From an uncultured Sphingopyxis sp. (GTDB lineage: Bacteria > Pseudomonadota > Alphaproteobacteria > Sphingomonadales > Sphingomonadaceae): a stretch of DNA of 64,000 nt. A program made the position numbers and the translations under genes. The stretch covers positions 248,001-312,000 of the forward strand of contig NZ_LT598653.1 in the NCBI RefSeq assembly GCF_900078365.1, read 5' to 3'. Shown in pieces: positions 44,104-51,855 of the stretch. Position 1 is the stretch's first letter. Each line of letters starts with the position of its first letter. Under the pieces are notes generated by a model. The model did no database searches. It had not been told where the DNA came from and saw only the letters and a program-made list of their open reading frames with translations.

Positions 44104-44529
44104 ATGGCAAAGCAATATTGGCTGATGAAATCCGAACCCGACGCCTATGCGTGGGACCAGCTGGTCAAGGACGGCACTGGCATCTGGGACGGGGTGCGCA
44201 ACCACACCGCCAAGCTCAACATGATGGCGATGAAGAAGGGCGACGAGGCGCTCTTCTATCACAGCAATATCGGCAAGGAATGCGTCGGGATCATGGAGAT
44301 CACCGAGGAAAGCTTCCCCGATCCGACCGCCGAAGAGGGTTCGCCCTGGGTGGTGGTGCGCGTCGCGCCGGTGCGCGCGCTCGCGCATCCGGTGACGCTC
44401 GCGGCGATCAAGGCCGACCCGAAGCTCGCCGACATGGACCTGATCCGCCAGTCGCGGCTGTCGGTCGGGCGGGTGACGCCCGCCGAATGGAAGCATATCT
44501 TGAAGAAGTCGGAAAAGCCCGGGGGCTGA
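44104..44529 (+). CDS. EVE domain protein
   Basis: EVE domains are related to PUA folds and are thought to read modified bases in RNA or DNA. The 141-residue protein is the stand-alone form: YWLMKSEPDAYAWDQL at the start, then GVRNHTAKLNMMAMKKGDEALFYHS, with conserved text for the binding pocket (WDGVRNHTAK). The function of single-EVE proteins is unsettled. The ATG at 44104 gives the standard start MAKQYWLMKSEP. It is divergent from the 2OG oxygenase. Confidence 0.92.
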   Translation: MAKQYWLMKSEPDAYAWDQLVKDGTGIWDGVRNHTAKLNMMAMKKGDEALFYHSNIGKECVGIMEITEESFPDPTAEEGSPWVVVRVAPVRALAHPVTLAAIKADPKLADMDLIRQSRLSVGRVTPAEWKHILKKSEKPGG

Positions 44530-44555
44530 ACCGGAGGATATGGGGTTTCCGGCTT

Positions 44556-44732
44556 CCCTCCCCCTTGATGGGGGAGGCAGCGAGACTTGCGAACTTGTTC
44601 GCTAGTCGCAGCGGTGGGGGTGGGGCCTCGTCCCGAAACGACGGTGCGCGAACGCGCCGTCACCCCCATCCAACTCCGCCTAATCGCTTCGCGATAAGGC
44701 TCCATATCCTTCCCCCATCAAGGGGGAAGGGA
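44556..44732. repeat. Long palindromic repeat, type A copy 4
   Basis: Arms CCCTCCCCCTTGATGGGGGAGG and the inverted CTTCCCCCATCAAGGGGGAAGG enclose GCGAACTTGTTCGCTAG, as at 145-260. It lies between the EVE and PilZ genes. Confidence 0.87.
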
Positions 44733-44739
44733 GCCGTTT

Positions 44740-45069
44740 CTATCCTTGCCGCAATTTCGCCTGCAGATGCTGCGCGACCGATACATGGAGCGGGTGGACG
44801 AACTCGCAGCCGTAATTATTGCCGTCGGCGCGGCGGACGATCGCTTCGAGGGGCTGGAGCCCGGGCAGGTTCACCCAGACATGCTTGCCGATCTGCGGCC
44901 GGAACGACGTCACCATGCGAAAGCCGGTCGACGACAGGTCGAACAATTCGACGTCGAAAGGGTTGAGCCCCGGCTCGCGAAAGCGCGCGCGGGCGGTCAC
45001 GGGCGCTCGCTCGGCGCCGCGCCCACCCTTGGGCGCCTTTCTGGTTTCAACGGTGCGATTCCCCAACAC
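44740..45069 (-). CDS. PilZ domain protein
   Basis: PilZ proteins bind cyclic di-GMP and modulate motility or exopolysaccharide. The 109-residue protein has the family pattern with an Arg-rich N-terminus (RARFREP, about 27-33), then VELFDLSSTGFRMVT (about 40-54; the DxSxxG motif is present) and HVWVNLPGL. The first Arg motif is weakly matched, so cyclic di-GMP binding is probable but not certain. It lies on the minus strand next to a repeat, with no clear partner. Confidence 0.83.
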   Translation of the reverse strand: MLGNRTVETRKAPKGGRGAERAPVTARARFREPGLNPFDVELFDLSSTGFRMVTSFRPQIGKHVWVNLPGLQPLEAIVRRADGNNYGCEFVHPLHVSVAQHLQAKLRQG

Positions 45070-45157
45070 GGATCCGGTCCCTGCTTTTCCTGCTTGGTCG
45101 AGCGGGATTTACGGGCCCGCTGGTTACCGCAAAGTGAAGCGATATGGTGAAGTTCGT

Positions 45158-45748
45158 CTATACCGGCGGCGCGTCGCCGACCGCCATCGACTGGCCGGGA
45201 AAAGGGCGCGCAAGCGCCACCGCGGCGCGCCATTCGCCGCTCAGCCAGGTCGCATGATCGCCGGGATGCAGGATCACCGGTATCCCCTTTGGCTGATGAT
45301 GCGCGACCAGCCGGTTCGCCTCGGTCGTCAGCATCGCGAAGCACGGCCAGTCCTCGCTTTGCCGCAGGATGCCGGCGAAGGCGAAGACCGGCTGCGACGG
45401 CACCGAAAACCAGAGCTGGCGTCGCGCGCCTTCGCTTCCCGACCAGCAGGAAAAGGCGGTCGCGGGGATCAGGCAGCGCAGTTCGGCATGGCGCAAGGTG
45501 CCGATCCAGAAGGGGCTGGTCAGGTTGCGGACGTGCGTGACCGGCCGGCTGCCCTGCGGCGGGGGCGGCACGCCCCACAATGCGGGGCGCAGCCAGCGCC
45601 GCGATCCGCCGCGCCCGTCGCTGACGATCACCGGCGCGGGGCGCGCGGGCGCGACATAGTCGCCCGTCCACGGGTCGCCTCCCGCCTCGGCGCTGAAAGC
45701 GGCGGCGATCGCGCTTGCGGGGGCGTCGAGGCGGTATAGGCTCGTCAT
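45158..45748 (-). CDS. SRAP-like protein lacking the canonical catalytic Cys
   Basis: SRAP (YedK/HMCES) proteins use an N-terminal Cys2 to form a covalent link with abasic DNA. This 196-residue protein matches the fold at several places: Asn75 in the VRNLTSPFW stretch, RCLIPATAF (about 91-99) and HHQPKGIPVIL (about 150-160, the usual His). Yet it begins MTSLYRLDAP, without Cys2, and the usual Glu of the RCLxPxxGFYEW motif is Cys101. No frame with MCGR lies upstream, as arfB ends there. It may be a diverged, non-covalent relative; see findings. The stop of arfB lies 10 bases upstream. Confidence 0.78.
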   Translation of the reverse strand: MTSLYRLDAPASAIAAAFSAEAGGDPWTGDYVAPARPAPVIVSDGRGGSRRWLRPALWGVPPPPQGSRPVTHVRNLTSPFWIGTLRHAELRCLIPATAFSCWSGSEGARRQLWFSVPSQPVFAFAGILRQSEDWPCFAMLTTEANRLVAHHQPKGIPVILHPGDHATWLSGEWRAAVALARPFPGQSMAVGDAPPV

Positions 45749-45758
45749 CGGTCCTTCG

Positions 45759-46160
45759 TCAGTCGATGCCGCGCACCCGTCCGCGTCCGGCCTTGATGCT
45801 GCTGCGCGCCTTCTTGCTGTCGACGCGCTTCGCCTTGGCGGCCTTGCTCGGCTTGGTCTTGATGCGGCGTTCGGGGCGAACGAGCGCGGCATCGACCAGC
45901 TCGTTCAGCCGCGCGCGTGCGTCGGCGCGGTTCGCTTCCTGGGTGCGGAAACTGCGCGCGAGGATGACGAGTTCGCCCGCCGCGGTCATCCTGCTTCCGG
46001 CGAGCGTCTTGAGCCGGCGATAGGCGTCGGGCGCGAGCCCGAGCGCGAAAACATCGACGCGTAGCTGGCACGCGGTCGCGACCTTGTTGACATTCTGGCC
46101 CCCCGGACCCGACCCCGCGAGAAACTTCTCGGTGATCGCGCTTTCGGGGATGTCAGCCAC
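45759..46160 (-). CDS. arfB: Alternative ribosome-rescue factor ArfB (peptidyl-tRNA hydrolase)
   Basis: ArfB hydrolyses peptidyl-tRNA on ribosomes stalled without a stop codon. The 133-residue protein has the catalytic GGQ (residues 20-22 in GSGPGGQNVNK). The C-terminal basic tail (about 100-133, KTKPSKAAKAKR) enters the empty mRNA channel in characterised homologues. It overlaps the pseudouridine synthase stop by eight bases and is followed by the SRAP-like gene. Length fits the family. Confidence 0.93.
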   Translation of the reverse strand: MADIPESAITEKFLAGSGPGGQNVNKVATACQLRVDVFALGLAPDAYRRLKTLAGSRMTAAGELVILARSFRTQEANRADARARLNELVDAALVRPERRIKTKPSKAAKAKRVDSKKARSSIKAGRGRVRGID

Positions 46161-46836
46161 GGGTCGGCGATGCGCCTTCGGGGGCGGCGAAGCCCAGTGC
46201 GACGAAGGCGTCGGGGAAGGGCGCCTCGGCGATTATCGACGGCTTGACGTCACGTTTCACGACCAGCCGTTCGGCGTGGAGCAGGGTGCGCGTCTTCGGT
46301 CCGCCGCGGCCGTAGACGGGGTCGCCGGCGAGCGGAAAGCCCAGCCCTTCGAGCGCGTGGACGCGCAGCTGATGGGTGCGGCCGGTTTCGGGGCGGAAGC
46401 GGAGCAGGCTGCGGCCTTGGGCGATGGCGAGCTTTTCCCAGTGCGACACCGACGGCTTGCCTTTCGGATCGCCGACCATGCGCCAGCCGGTCTCGGCGGT
46501 CGAGACCTTGGCGAGCGGCAGGTCGATCGTGCCGCTATCGGCTTCGGGTACGCCATCGACGATCGCAAGATATTGCTTCTCGACCTCGCGGCTTTCGAAC
46601 GCGCGGGTGAAGCGGCCGTGCGCCTTGGGATTGCGCGCGAGCAGCAGGCAACCCGAGGTGTCGCGATCGAGCCGGTGGACCGCGAGCGGCCAACGCTTGA
46701 AACCGAAGCGCAGCGAATCGAGATGATTCTCCAGGCTGAGACTGCCGTCGCGCGGCGCGTCGACGGGAAGCCCCGCGGGCTTGTCGATGACGAGCGCCTC
46801 GCCATCGAGGAAAAGAACGCGATCTGAAAGGAGCAT
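46153..46836 (-). CDS. RluA-family pseudouridine synthase
   Basis: It isomerises uridine to pseudouridine in rRNA or tRNA. The 227-residue protein has the catalytic HRLDRDTSG (Asp57), the RPETGRTHQLRVH text (about 148-160) and PLAGDPVYG. It lacks an S4 domain, like RluA itself rather than RluD. The target site cannot be told. It overlaps arfB by eight bases on the same strand, so the three genes (synthase, arfB, SRAP-like) form one unit. Confidence 0.92.
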   Translation of the reverse strand: MLLSDRVLFLDGEALVIDKPAGLPVDAPRDGSLSLENHLDSLRFGFKRWPLAVHRLDRDTSGCLLLARNPKAHGRFTRAFESREVEKQYLAIVDGVPEADSGTIDLPLAKVSTAETGWRMVGDPKGKPSVSHWEKLAIAQGRSLLRFRPETGRTHQLRVHALEGLGFPLAGDPVYGRGGPKTRTLLHAERLVVKRDVKPSIIAEAPFPDAFVALGFAAPEGASPTRG

Positions 46837-46947
46837 GGCGCGCTATAGGGCGCGCGCCGCTCGGTCGAAAGCGGAAACCGCCGCGGCGACGGAATCGTGC
46901 AAGGGAAGATCGGCTTGGAGGTGGTGAGTTGCCATTGCGATCCATCA

Positions 46948-47079
46948 AGCCCCTCCCCTTCAGGGGAGGGGTTGGCGTGGGGGCCATCGGCCTTGCGCAA
47001 GGCCGATAGACCCCACCCCACTGCGACTAGGCAGCAAGCTGCCAAGTCTTCGTTGCCCCTCCCCTGAAGGGGAGGGGCT
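46948..47079. repeat. Long palindromic repeat, type A copy 5
   Basis: AGCCCCTCCCCTTCAGGGGAG and the inverted CCCCTCCCCTGAAGGGGAGG bound it, with GCAGCAAGCTGCC inside, as at 19851. Confidence 0.88.
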
Positions 47080-47118
47080 TGACAAGGAGAGGTCCGCAAT
47101 CGGTCGGTCTCAGACATT

Positions 47119-47194
47119 CGTCATCCCGGGCTTGATCCGGGATCCATTCCTTCCACGCTGCGTGAATGGACCCCGGATCAAGTCCGGGGTGACG
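47119..47194. repeat. REPIN-like repeat, type C copy 3
   Basis: CGTCATCCCGGGCTTGATCC and the inverted GGATCAAGTCCGGGGTGACG bound it. Confidence 0.88.
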
Positions 47195-47252
47195 ATGAAA
47201 GATAGGTCAGCTCCCGCTCGAAACCCACCGCCAGCGCCTTCGCGCGAATCCC

Positions 47253-48059
47253 TCATTCCTCGCCGAAAGCGTAAACGTCCATCGCGAGCACGGCATAGGT
47301 CGTGCTCGCGTGCAGCCGCTCGGCCTCGAGCGGCGTCCCGCCCGCACCCATCGCGACGAAGAGCGGCAGGATATGGTCGGGCGTCGGATGATTGTCGCGT
47401 CCGTGCGGCGCGCGCTCGACCGCGTGGAGAATGTCGTCGACCGCGCCTTCGGCCATGCGGTCGGCGATCCAGCCGGTGAAGCCGCTCACCCACGCGGGAG
47501 CAGGCGCGTCGATCGGCGGGCGTGTCGTGAAATAGGCGCGGAGGTTGTGCGTGATGCTGCCCGACCCGACGATCAGCACGCCCTCGTCGCGCAAGGGAGC
47601 GAGTGCCTGGCCGAGCGCATGGTGCCATTCGGGCGACGCGTTGGAGTGGATCGAAAGCTGGATCACGGGAATATCGGCGTCGGGGTAAACCAGCGACAGC
47701 GGCACCCACGCGCCATGGTCGAACCCGCGCTCGGGGTCGGCGGTAACGGCCAGACCGTGGGCCGAGAGAAGCTCGGCAACTTGGCTCGCCAGCACAGGGT
47801 CGCCCGGGGCCGGATAGCGCATCGCGAACAGCTCGTCGGGAAAACCGCGAAAGTCGTGAATCGTCGGCGGCGCGGGCGACGCGGTGACGGTGGCGCGGCC
47901 GCCCTCATACGCCGCATCATGGTGCGCCGATACGACGAGGATCGTGCGCGGGCGCGGCAGTTGGGCACCCAGCCCGGCGAGGAAATCCCGCGCCGGGCTG
48001 GGCTCGAGCGCCATCATCGGCGAGCCGTGCGAAAGGAAAAGGCTCGGAAGACGGCGCAT
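47253..48059 (-). CDS. ygiD: Extradiol ring-cleavage dioxygenase, 4,5-DOPA dioxygenase family (LigB fold)
   Basis: YgiD/DODA-type enzymes cleave the ring of catechols such as DOPA with Fe(II) or Zn and oxygen. The 268-residue protein has the LigB fold with FLSHGSP (His11) and VSAHHDAAY (His46), then GSGSITHNLR and GFDHGAW as further metal/catalytic His text. The C-terminal DHILPLFVAMGAGG is typical. The substrate is uncertain. azoR lies immediately upstream on the same strand (four bases between), and pirin beyond it, a frequent trio. Confidence 0.9.
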   Translation of the reverse strand: MRRLPSLFLSHGSPMMALEPSPARDFLAGLGAQLPRPRTILVVSAHHDAAYEGGRATVTASPAPPTIHDFRGFPDELFAMRYPAPGDPVLASQVAELLSAHGLAVTADPERGFDHGAWVPLSLVYPDADIPVIQLSIHSNASPEWHHALGQALAPLRDEGVLIVGSGSITHNLRAYFTTRPPIDAPAPAWVSGFTGWIADRMAEGAVDDILHAVERAPHGRDNHPTPDHILPLFVAMGAGGTPLEAERLHASTTYAVLAMDVYAFGEE

Positions 48060-48063
48060 CGGT

Positions 48064-48660
48064 TCAGGCGGCCCGCTTCAGCTCGCCGATCGCGGCGGTC
48101 GCGCGGCTGATCGCTTCGCCGTCCATCATCTGCTGGTCGGCGGCGATGATTGTGACGTCGGTGATGCCGACGAAGCCGAGGACGTGGCGCAGATAGCCGG
48201 TCGCGAAATCATAGTCGCTGCCGACGGGCACGCCGCCCGAGGCGACGACGAGATAGGCCTTCTTGCCTTTCAGCAGCCCCTCGGGGCCGGCTTCGGTGTA
48301 GCGGAAGGTGCGGCGGGCGCGGGCGATCAGGTCGATCCAGGCCTTCAGCGACGCGGGGATCGCGAAATTATAGACGGGCACGCCGATGACGATCGTGTCG
48401 GCGGCCTCGAGTTCGGCGATCAGCTCGTCCGAGCCCGCCAGCGCGGCGCGCTGCTCGTCGCTGCGCTCGGCATCGTCGGTGAAATTGGCGCCGACCCAGT
48501 TTTCGGTGAGCAGCGCGGGCGGGGTGAGCGCGAGGTCGCGGTGGATGACGCTGGCGCCATAGCCCTGCTCGATCAGATGGTTGACGAGCTGGTCCGAAAG
48601 CTGGCGCGTCGTCGATCCGCTGGTGCGGGCGCTGGTGTCGATACGGAGGATATTGGTCAT
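48064..48660 (-). CDS. azoR: FMN-dependent NADH-azoreductase
   Basis: AzoR is a flavin-dependent NAD(P)H oxidoreductase that reduces azo dyes and quinones. The 198-residue protein has the flavodoxin-like fold: RIDTSARTSGSTTRQLS (about 6-22), VPVYNFAIPASLKAWIDL (about 94-111) and VASGGVPVG (about 139-147). The ATG at 48660 gives the conserved start MTNILRID. Pirin lies upstream and the dioxygenase downstream on the same strand. Protection against quinones fits the set. Confidence 0.93.
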   Translation of the reverse strand: MTNILRIDTSARTSGSTTRQLSDQLVNHLIEQGYGASVIHRDLALTPPALLTENWVGANFTDDAERSDEQRAALAGSDELIAELEAADTIVIGVPVYNFAIPASLKAWIDLIARARRTFRYTEAGPEGLLKGKKAYLVVASGGVPVGSDYDFATGYLRHVLGFVGITDVTIIAADQQMMDGEAISRATAAIGELKRAA

Positions 48661-48742
48661 GGCATGGCTCCTTGGCTTTGGTGGAGGGGAAAAGGGGTGG
48701 GCCGCCGCCGGGGGAGGGGGAGGGCGGCGGCCCGGCGGCTCG

Positions 48743-49441
48743 TCAGAGGCTGTCGACGAGCACCAGTTCGGCATCGTCGAGCGCCTCGACGGTGATCGTG
48801 CCGACATCGCGGAGCGCGATGCCGTCGCGCGGGTCGGCCTCCTCGCCATTGACGCGGATGCGACCCTTGGCGGCGACCAGATAGGCGTGGCGCCCGGCGT
48901 CGAGGTCGTAGGAGACGCGTCCGCCGGCGTTCACAGTCGCCGCGGCGACGCGAGCGTTGGCACGGATCGGCAGCGCGTCATCATCGCCCTCGATGCCGCT
49001 CGCCAGCGTCACGAACTGCCCCGACCGGTCGGCCTTGGGAAACTGGCGCGCCCCCCAGCCGGGGTTGCCGCCTTCGCGATCGGGAATGATCCAGATCTGG
49101 AACAGCGTCGTTTCCTCATCCTCGAGGTTGAACTCGCTGTGTGTGACGCCCGTGCCGGCGCTCATCACCTGGACGTCGCCCGCGGCGGTGCGGCCGGCAT
49201 TGCCCATCGAGTCGCGGTGGCTGATCGCACCGGTGCGGACATAGGTGATGATTTCCATGTCGCGATGACCGTGGGGGCCGAAGCCGCGGCTCGCCGCGAT
49301 GGCATCGTCGTTCCAGACGCGCAGCGCCCCCCAGCCCATCCGCTTCGGATCATGATAGTTCGCGAAGGAGAAATGGTGACGGGCGTCGAGCCAGCCATGG
49401 TCGGCGTGGCCCAGCGTATCGAATTTGCGAATATCGATCAT
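48743..49441 (-). CDS. Pirin family protein
   Basis: Pirins are bicupin proteins; some bacterial forms have quercetinase activity. The 232-residue protein has the N-terminal cupin with HHFSFANYHDP (about 22-32), FGPHGHRDMEIITY (about 54-67, metal-binding His) and GTGVTHSEFN (about 96-105; His and Glu nearby). The C-terminal cupin covers about 145-225. Start: ATG 49441, after GGAAAGGACAAGG. It heads the azoR-dioxygenase unit and is divergent from a LysR gene 288 bases away. That layout is frequent in proteobacteria, suggesting the LysR controls these genes. Confidence 0.93.
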   Translation of the reverse strand: MIDIRKFDTLGHADHGWLDARHHFSFANYHDPKRMGWGALRVWNDDAIAASRGFGPHGHRDMEIITYVRTGAISHRDSMGNAGRTAAGDVQVMSAGTGVTHSEFNLEDEETTLFQIWIIPDREGGNPGWGARQFPKADRSGQFVTLASGIEGDDDALPIRANARVAAATVNAGGRVSYDLDAGRHAYLVAAKGRIRVNGEEADPRDGIALRDVGTITVEALDDAELVLVDSL

Positions 49442-49588
49442 TGGCCTTGTCCTTTCCTTGCCGCCACTCCGGGGTTCGGGTGCCCCGCGGCGTTCATCTG
49501 TTGAGGACAAAATAGGCATTGGGATCGTTTCGCAAATAGCGTAGATGGAAAATCATCGTTTCCAATTTGCAGATATTTGCGCACCCGA

Positions 49589-49712
49589 TCCGTTCGCCCT
49601 GAGCTTGTCGAAGCCTGTCCTGAGCGACTGACAAGTCAGTCGAAGGGGGCCGTCCTTTTTTTGGGACGTTGCGAGAAGAAGGACGGTGCTTCGACAAGCT
49701 CAGCACGAACGG
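49589..49712. repeat. Palindromic repeat, type B copy 2 with nested dyad
   Basis: Arms CCTGAGCTTGTCGAAGCC and the inverted CTTCGACAAGCTCAGC bound it. A perfect dyad CGACTGAC-AA-GTCAGTCG (49625-49642) sits inside and makes this copy longer. It lies between the pirin and LysR starts. Confidence 0.85.
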
Positions 49713-49729
49713 AACTAGAAAGGAAATAT

Positions 49730-50665
49730 ATGGCGCTTCCCGACTATGAAGGCTGGGCCTGTTTCGTTGCCGTCGCTGACGGCGGCAGCTTCACCGCGGC
49801 GGCAGCGGCGCTCGGTCTGTCGAAGGCGAGCGTGTCGAAGGCGGTGACCCGGCTCGAGACGTCGCTCGGCATCACCTTGCTGCACCGGAGTTCGCGCGTC
49901 GTCGCGGTGTCGACCGCCGGCGCCGGCCTCCTCGACGAAGCCCGCGCGATGGTGGTAGCCGCGACTGCGGCGACCGAGGCGGCGCGCGGCGACCGCGTCG
50001 ATCTCGCGGGCCCGATCCGCCTCGCGGCGCCGATGAGCTTCGGGATCAAGGTGCTGGGGCCGCCGCTCGCGGCCTTTCTGGAACGGCACCCGGCGGTCGA
50101 GATCGAGGTGGTGCTGAGCGATGCGCGCAACGACCCGGTGGCGGAAGGGATCGACCTGACTTTGCGCATCGCGCCGCTCGCCGATTCGAGCCTGCTCGCA
50201 CGGACGATCGCACCGGTCGCGGCTTCGGTGATCGCGAGCCCCGCCTATCTGGAAAAGCATGGCGTGCCCAAGCATCCGCTCGACCTCGCGGGCCACCGGC
50301 TGATCGGCTACGGCCACCGGCAGCGCGCGATGCCGCTCCATTTTCATCGCGAAGGCGAGGAAGCGACCGTGCTGCCGACCGGACCGCTGTTCGCGAACAA
50401 TGGCGATATTGCGGTGCCGCTGGTCGTCGCCGGGGTCGGAATCGCCTTGCTGCCCGACTTCATCGCAGCCGATGAACTGGCATCGGGGGCGGTCGTTCCA
50501 ATCCTCACCGACTGGTCGCCGCCCCAGGCTCATCTCCACCTGTTGTCGCCGCCCTCGCGGCTGCGCCCGGCGCGCGTGCGCGCGCTTTCGGACCATCTGG
50601 TCGATACGCTGAAAATCTCCTGCACCGGCGCGCACGATCAATATCCGGCGCTGCGTAAAGGATGA
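49730..50665 (+). CDS. LysR family transcriptional regulator
   Basis: A typical LysR-type regulator. The 311-residue protein has the N-terminal winged helix (about 5-62: FVAVADGGSFTAAAAALGLSKASVSKAVTRLE) and a periplasmic-binding-like effector domain (about 90-300). It is divergent from pirin-azoR-dioxygenase, and the gap includes a type B repeat. It probably responds to an aromatic or quinone-like effector, inferred from its neighbours. ATG 49730 follows AAAGGAAAT. Confidence 0.93.
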   Translation: MALPDYEGWACFVAVADGGSFTAAAAALGLSKASVSKAVTRLETSLGITLLHRSSRVVAVSTAGAGLLDEARAMVVAATAATEAARGDRVDLAGPIRLAAPMSFGIKVLGPPLAAFLERHPAVEIEVVLSDARNDPVAEGIDLTLRIAPLADSSLLARTIAPVAASVIASPAYLEKHGVPKHPLDLAGHRLIGYGHRQRAMPLHFHREGEEATVLPTGPLFANNGDIAVPLVVAGVGIALLPDFIAADELASGAVVPILTDWSPPQAHLHLLSPPSRLRPARVRALSDHLVDTLKISCTGAHDQYPALRKG

Positions 50666-50698
50666 AACGCGCCTGGACGACTGTTGCAAATAGGGCGC

Positions 50699-50733
50699 GA
50701 CTCGTGGATTTTCGCGAGTTAAATCAAAATTAA
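50699..50733 (+). promoter_or_regulatory. ctrA promoter elements: GANTC and CtrA box
   Basis: GACTC at 50699-50703 is a GANTC methylation site. TTAA-N7-TTAA (50719-50722 and 50730-50733) is the textbook CtrA-binding pattern. Both lie about 125-160 bases before the ctrA ATG. Autoregulation and methylation control are inferred from Caulobacter. Confidence 0.65.
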
Positions 50734-50856
50734 CCTTTTCCCTTCATTGCTTTCATGGTTAATGTTCCGGCAGTCCTGCAACGGGGGTTGGTCGGTGACA
50801 TCCTTGATGGTCATGCGATCGGTTCGCGGGATTATCGTGGGAAAAAGGGGTGCCCA

Positions 50857-51564
50857 ATGCGCGTACTGCTGATCGAGGACGAGCCGACGACCGCCAAAGC
50901 GATCGACACGATGCTCACCACCGAGGGCTTCAACGTCTATACGACCGATCTGGGCGAGGAAGGCCTCGATCTCGGCAAGCTCTATGATTACGATATCATC
51001 CTGCTCGACCTGAACCTGCCCGACATGCACGGCTATGACGTGCTGAAAAAGCTGCGCACCGCGAAGGTGCAGACGCCGGTGCTGATCCTGTCGGGCATTT
51101 CCGAAATGGATTCGAAGGTGCGCTCGTTCGGCTTCGGCGCCGACGATTATGTCACCAAGCCGTTCCACCGCGACGAACTGGTCGCGCGCATCCATGCGGT
51201 CGTCCGCCGCTCGAAGGGCCACAGCCAGAGCGTGATCAAGACCGGCAAGCTCGCGGTCAATCTCGACACCAAGACGGTCGAGGTCGACAGCGTGCGCGTG
51301 CATCTGACCGGCAAGGAATATCAGATGCTCGAGTTGCTTTCGCTGCGCAAGGGCACGACGCTGACCAAGGAAATGTTCCTCAACCACCTGTACGGCGGGA
51401 TGGACGAGCCCGAGTTGAAGATAATCGACGTCTTCATCTGCAAGCTCAGAAAGAAACTGGCGCTCGCGTGCGGCGGCGAAAATTACATCGAGACGGTCTG
51501 GGGCCGCGGTTATGTCCTTCGCGACATCGACGACGAAGGCAATGAGGTGCGCCGCGTCGCCTGA
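50857..51564 (+). CDS. ctrA: Cell cycle response regulator CtrA
   Basis: CtrA is the alphaproteobacterial OmpR-type regulator controlling cell cycle, flagella and replication. The 235-residue protein has a receiver domain with Asp51 as phosphoacceptor (ILLDLNLP), VTKPF and a C-terminal winged helix (about 130-225) including LTGKEYQMLELLSLRKGTTL. This is the highly conserved CtrA text. The ATG at 50857 (MRVLLIEDEPTT) is the family start. The upstream region has GANTC and CtrA-box elements. A strong terminator follows the stop. Confidence 0.97.
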   Translation: MRVLLIEDEPTTAKAIDTMLTTEGFNVYTTDLGEEGLDLGKLYDYDIILLDLNLPDMHGYDVLKKLRTAKVQTPVLILSGISEMDSKVRSFGFGADDYVTKPFHRDELVARIHAVVRRSKGHSQSVIKTGKLAVNLDTKTVEVDSVRVHLTGKEYQMLELLSLRKGTTLTKEMFLNHLYGGMDEPELKIIDVFICKLRKKLALACGGENYIETVWGRGYVLRDIDDEGNEVRRVA

Positions 51565-51593
51565 CGCGTCAGGCTTCACATATTACCCGAGGG

Positions 51594-51627
51594 AAACCGG
51601 CGCGGAGCGATCCGCGCCGGTTTTCCT
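51594..51627 (+). terminator. Rho-independent terminator of ctrA
   Basis: AAACCGGCGCGGA-GCGA-TCCGCGCCGGTTT forms a long stem with a four-base loop, followed by TTCCTTTT, about 30 bases after the ctrA stop. Confidence 0.92.
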
Positions 51628-51687
51628 TTTGGCGGTGGTGGCTTGCGCGCTGGAGGGCAGTTGTCGACCGGTTGCGGATGTTCTTCT

Positions 51688-51802
51688 CCCCTCCCGCTTG
51701 CGGGAGGGGTCGGGGGTGGGCAGCAACGTTGCGATTGCCCACCCCGCTGCGGCTAACGAGCAAGCTCGTAAGCCTCGCTGCCCCTCCCGCCTGCGGGAGG
51801 GG
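51688..51802. repeat. Long palindromic repeat, type A copy 6
   Basis: CCCCTCCCGCTTGCGGGAGG and CCCTCCCGCCTGCGGGAGG bound it, with AACGAGCAAGCTCGTAAG inside. It lies between the convergent ctrA and gshA genes. Confidence 0.88.
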
Positions 51803-51855
51803 AAATCAGCTCACGACCTCAACGTCCGCTCACCATCCCAAAAGCCGACGCAGCC

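Larger units (their letters stand above)
46837..47252. other. Repeat-filled gap before the dioxygenase gene
   Basis: No gene is visible. It contains a type A repeat (46948-47079) and a type C repeat (47119-47194). The rest is short unique sequence. Confidence 0.7.
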
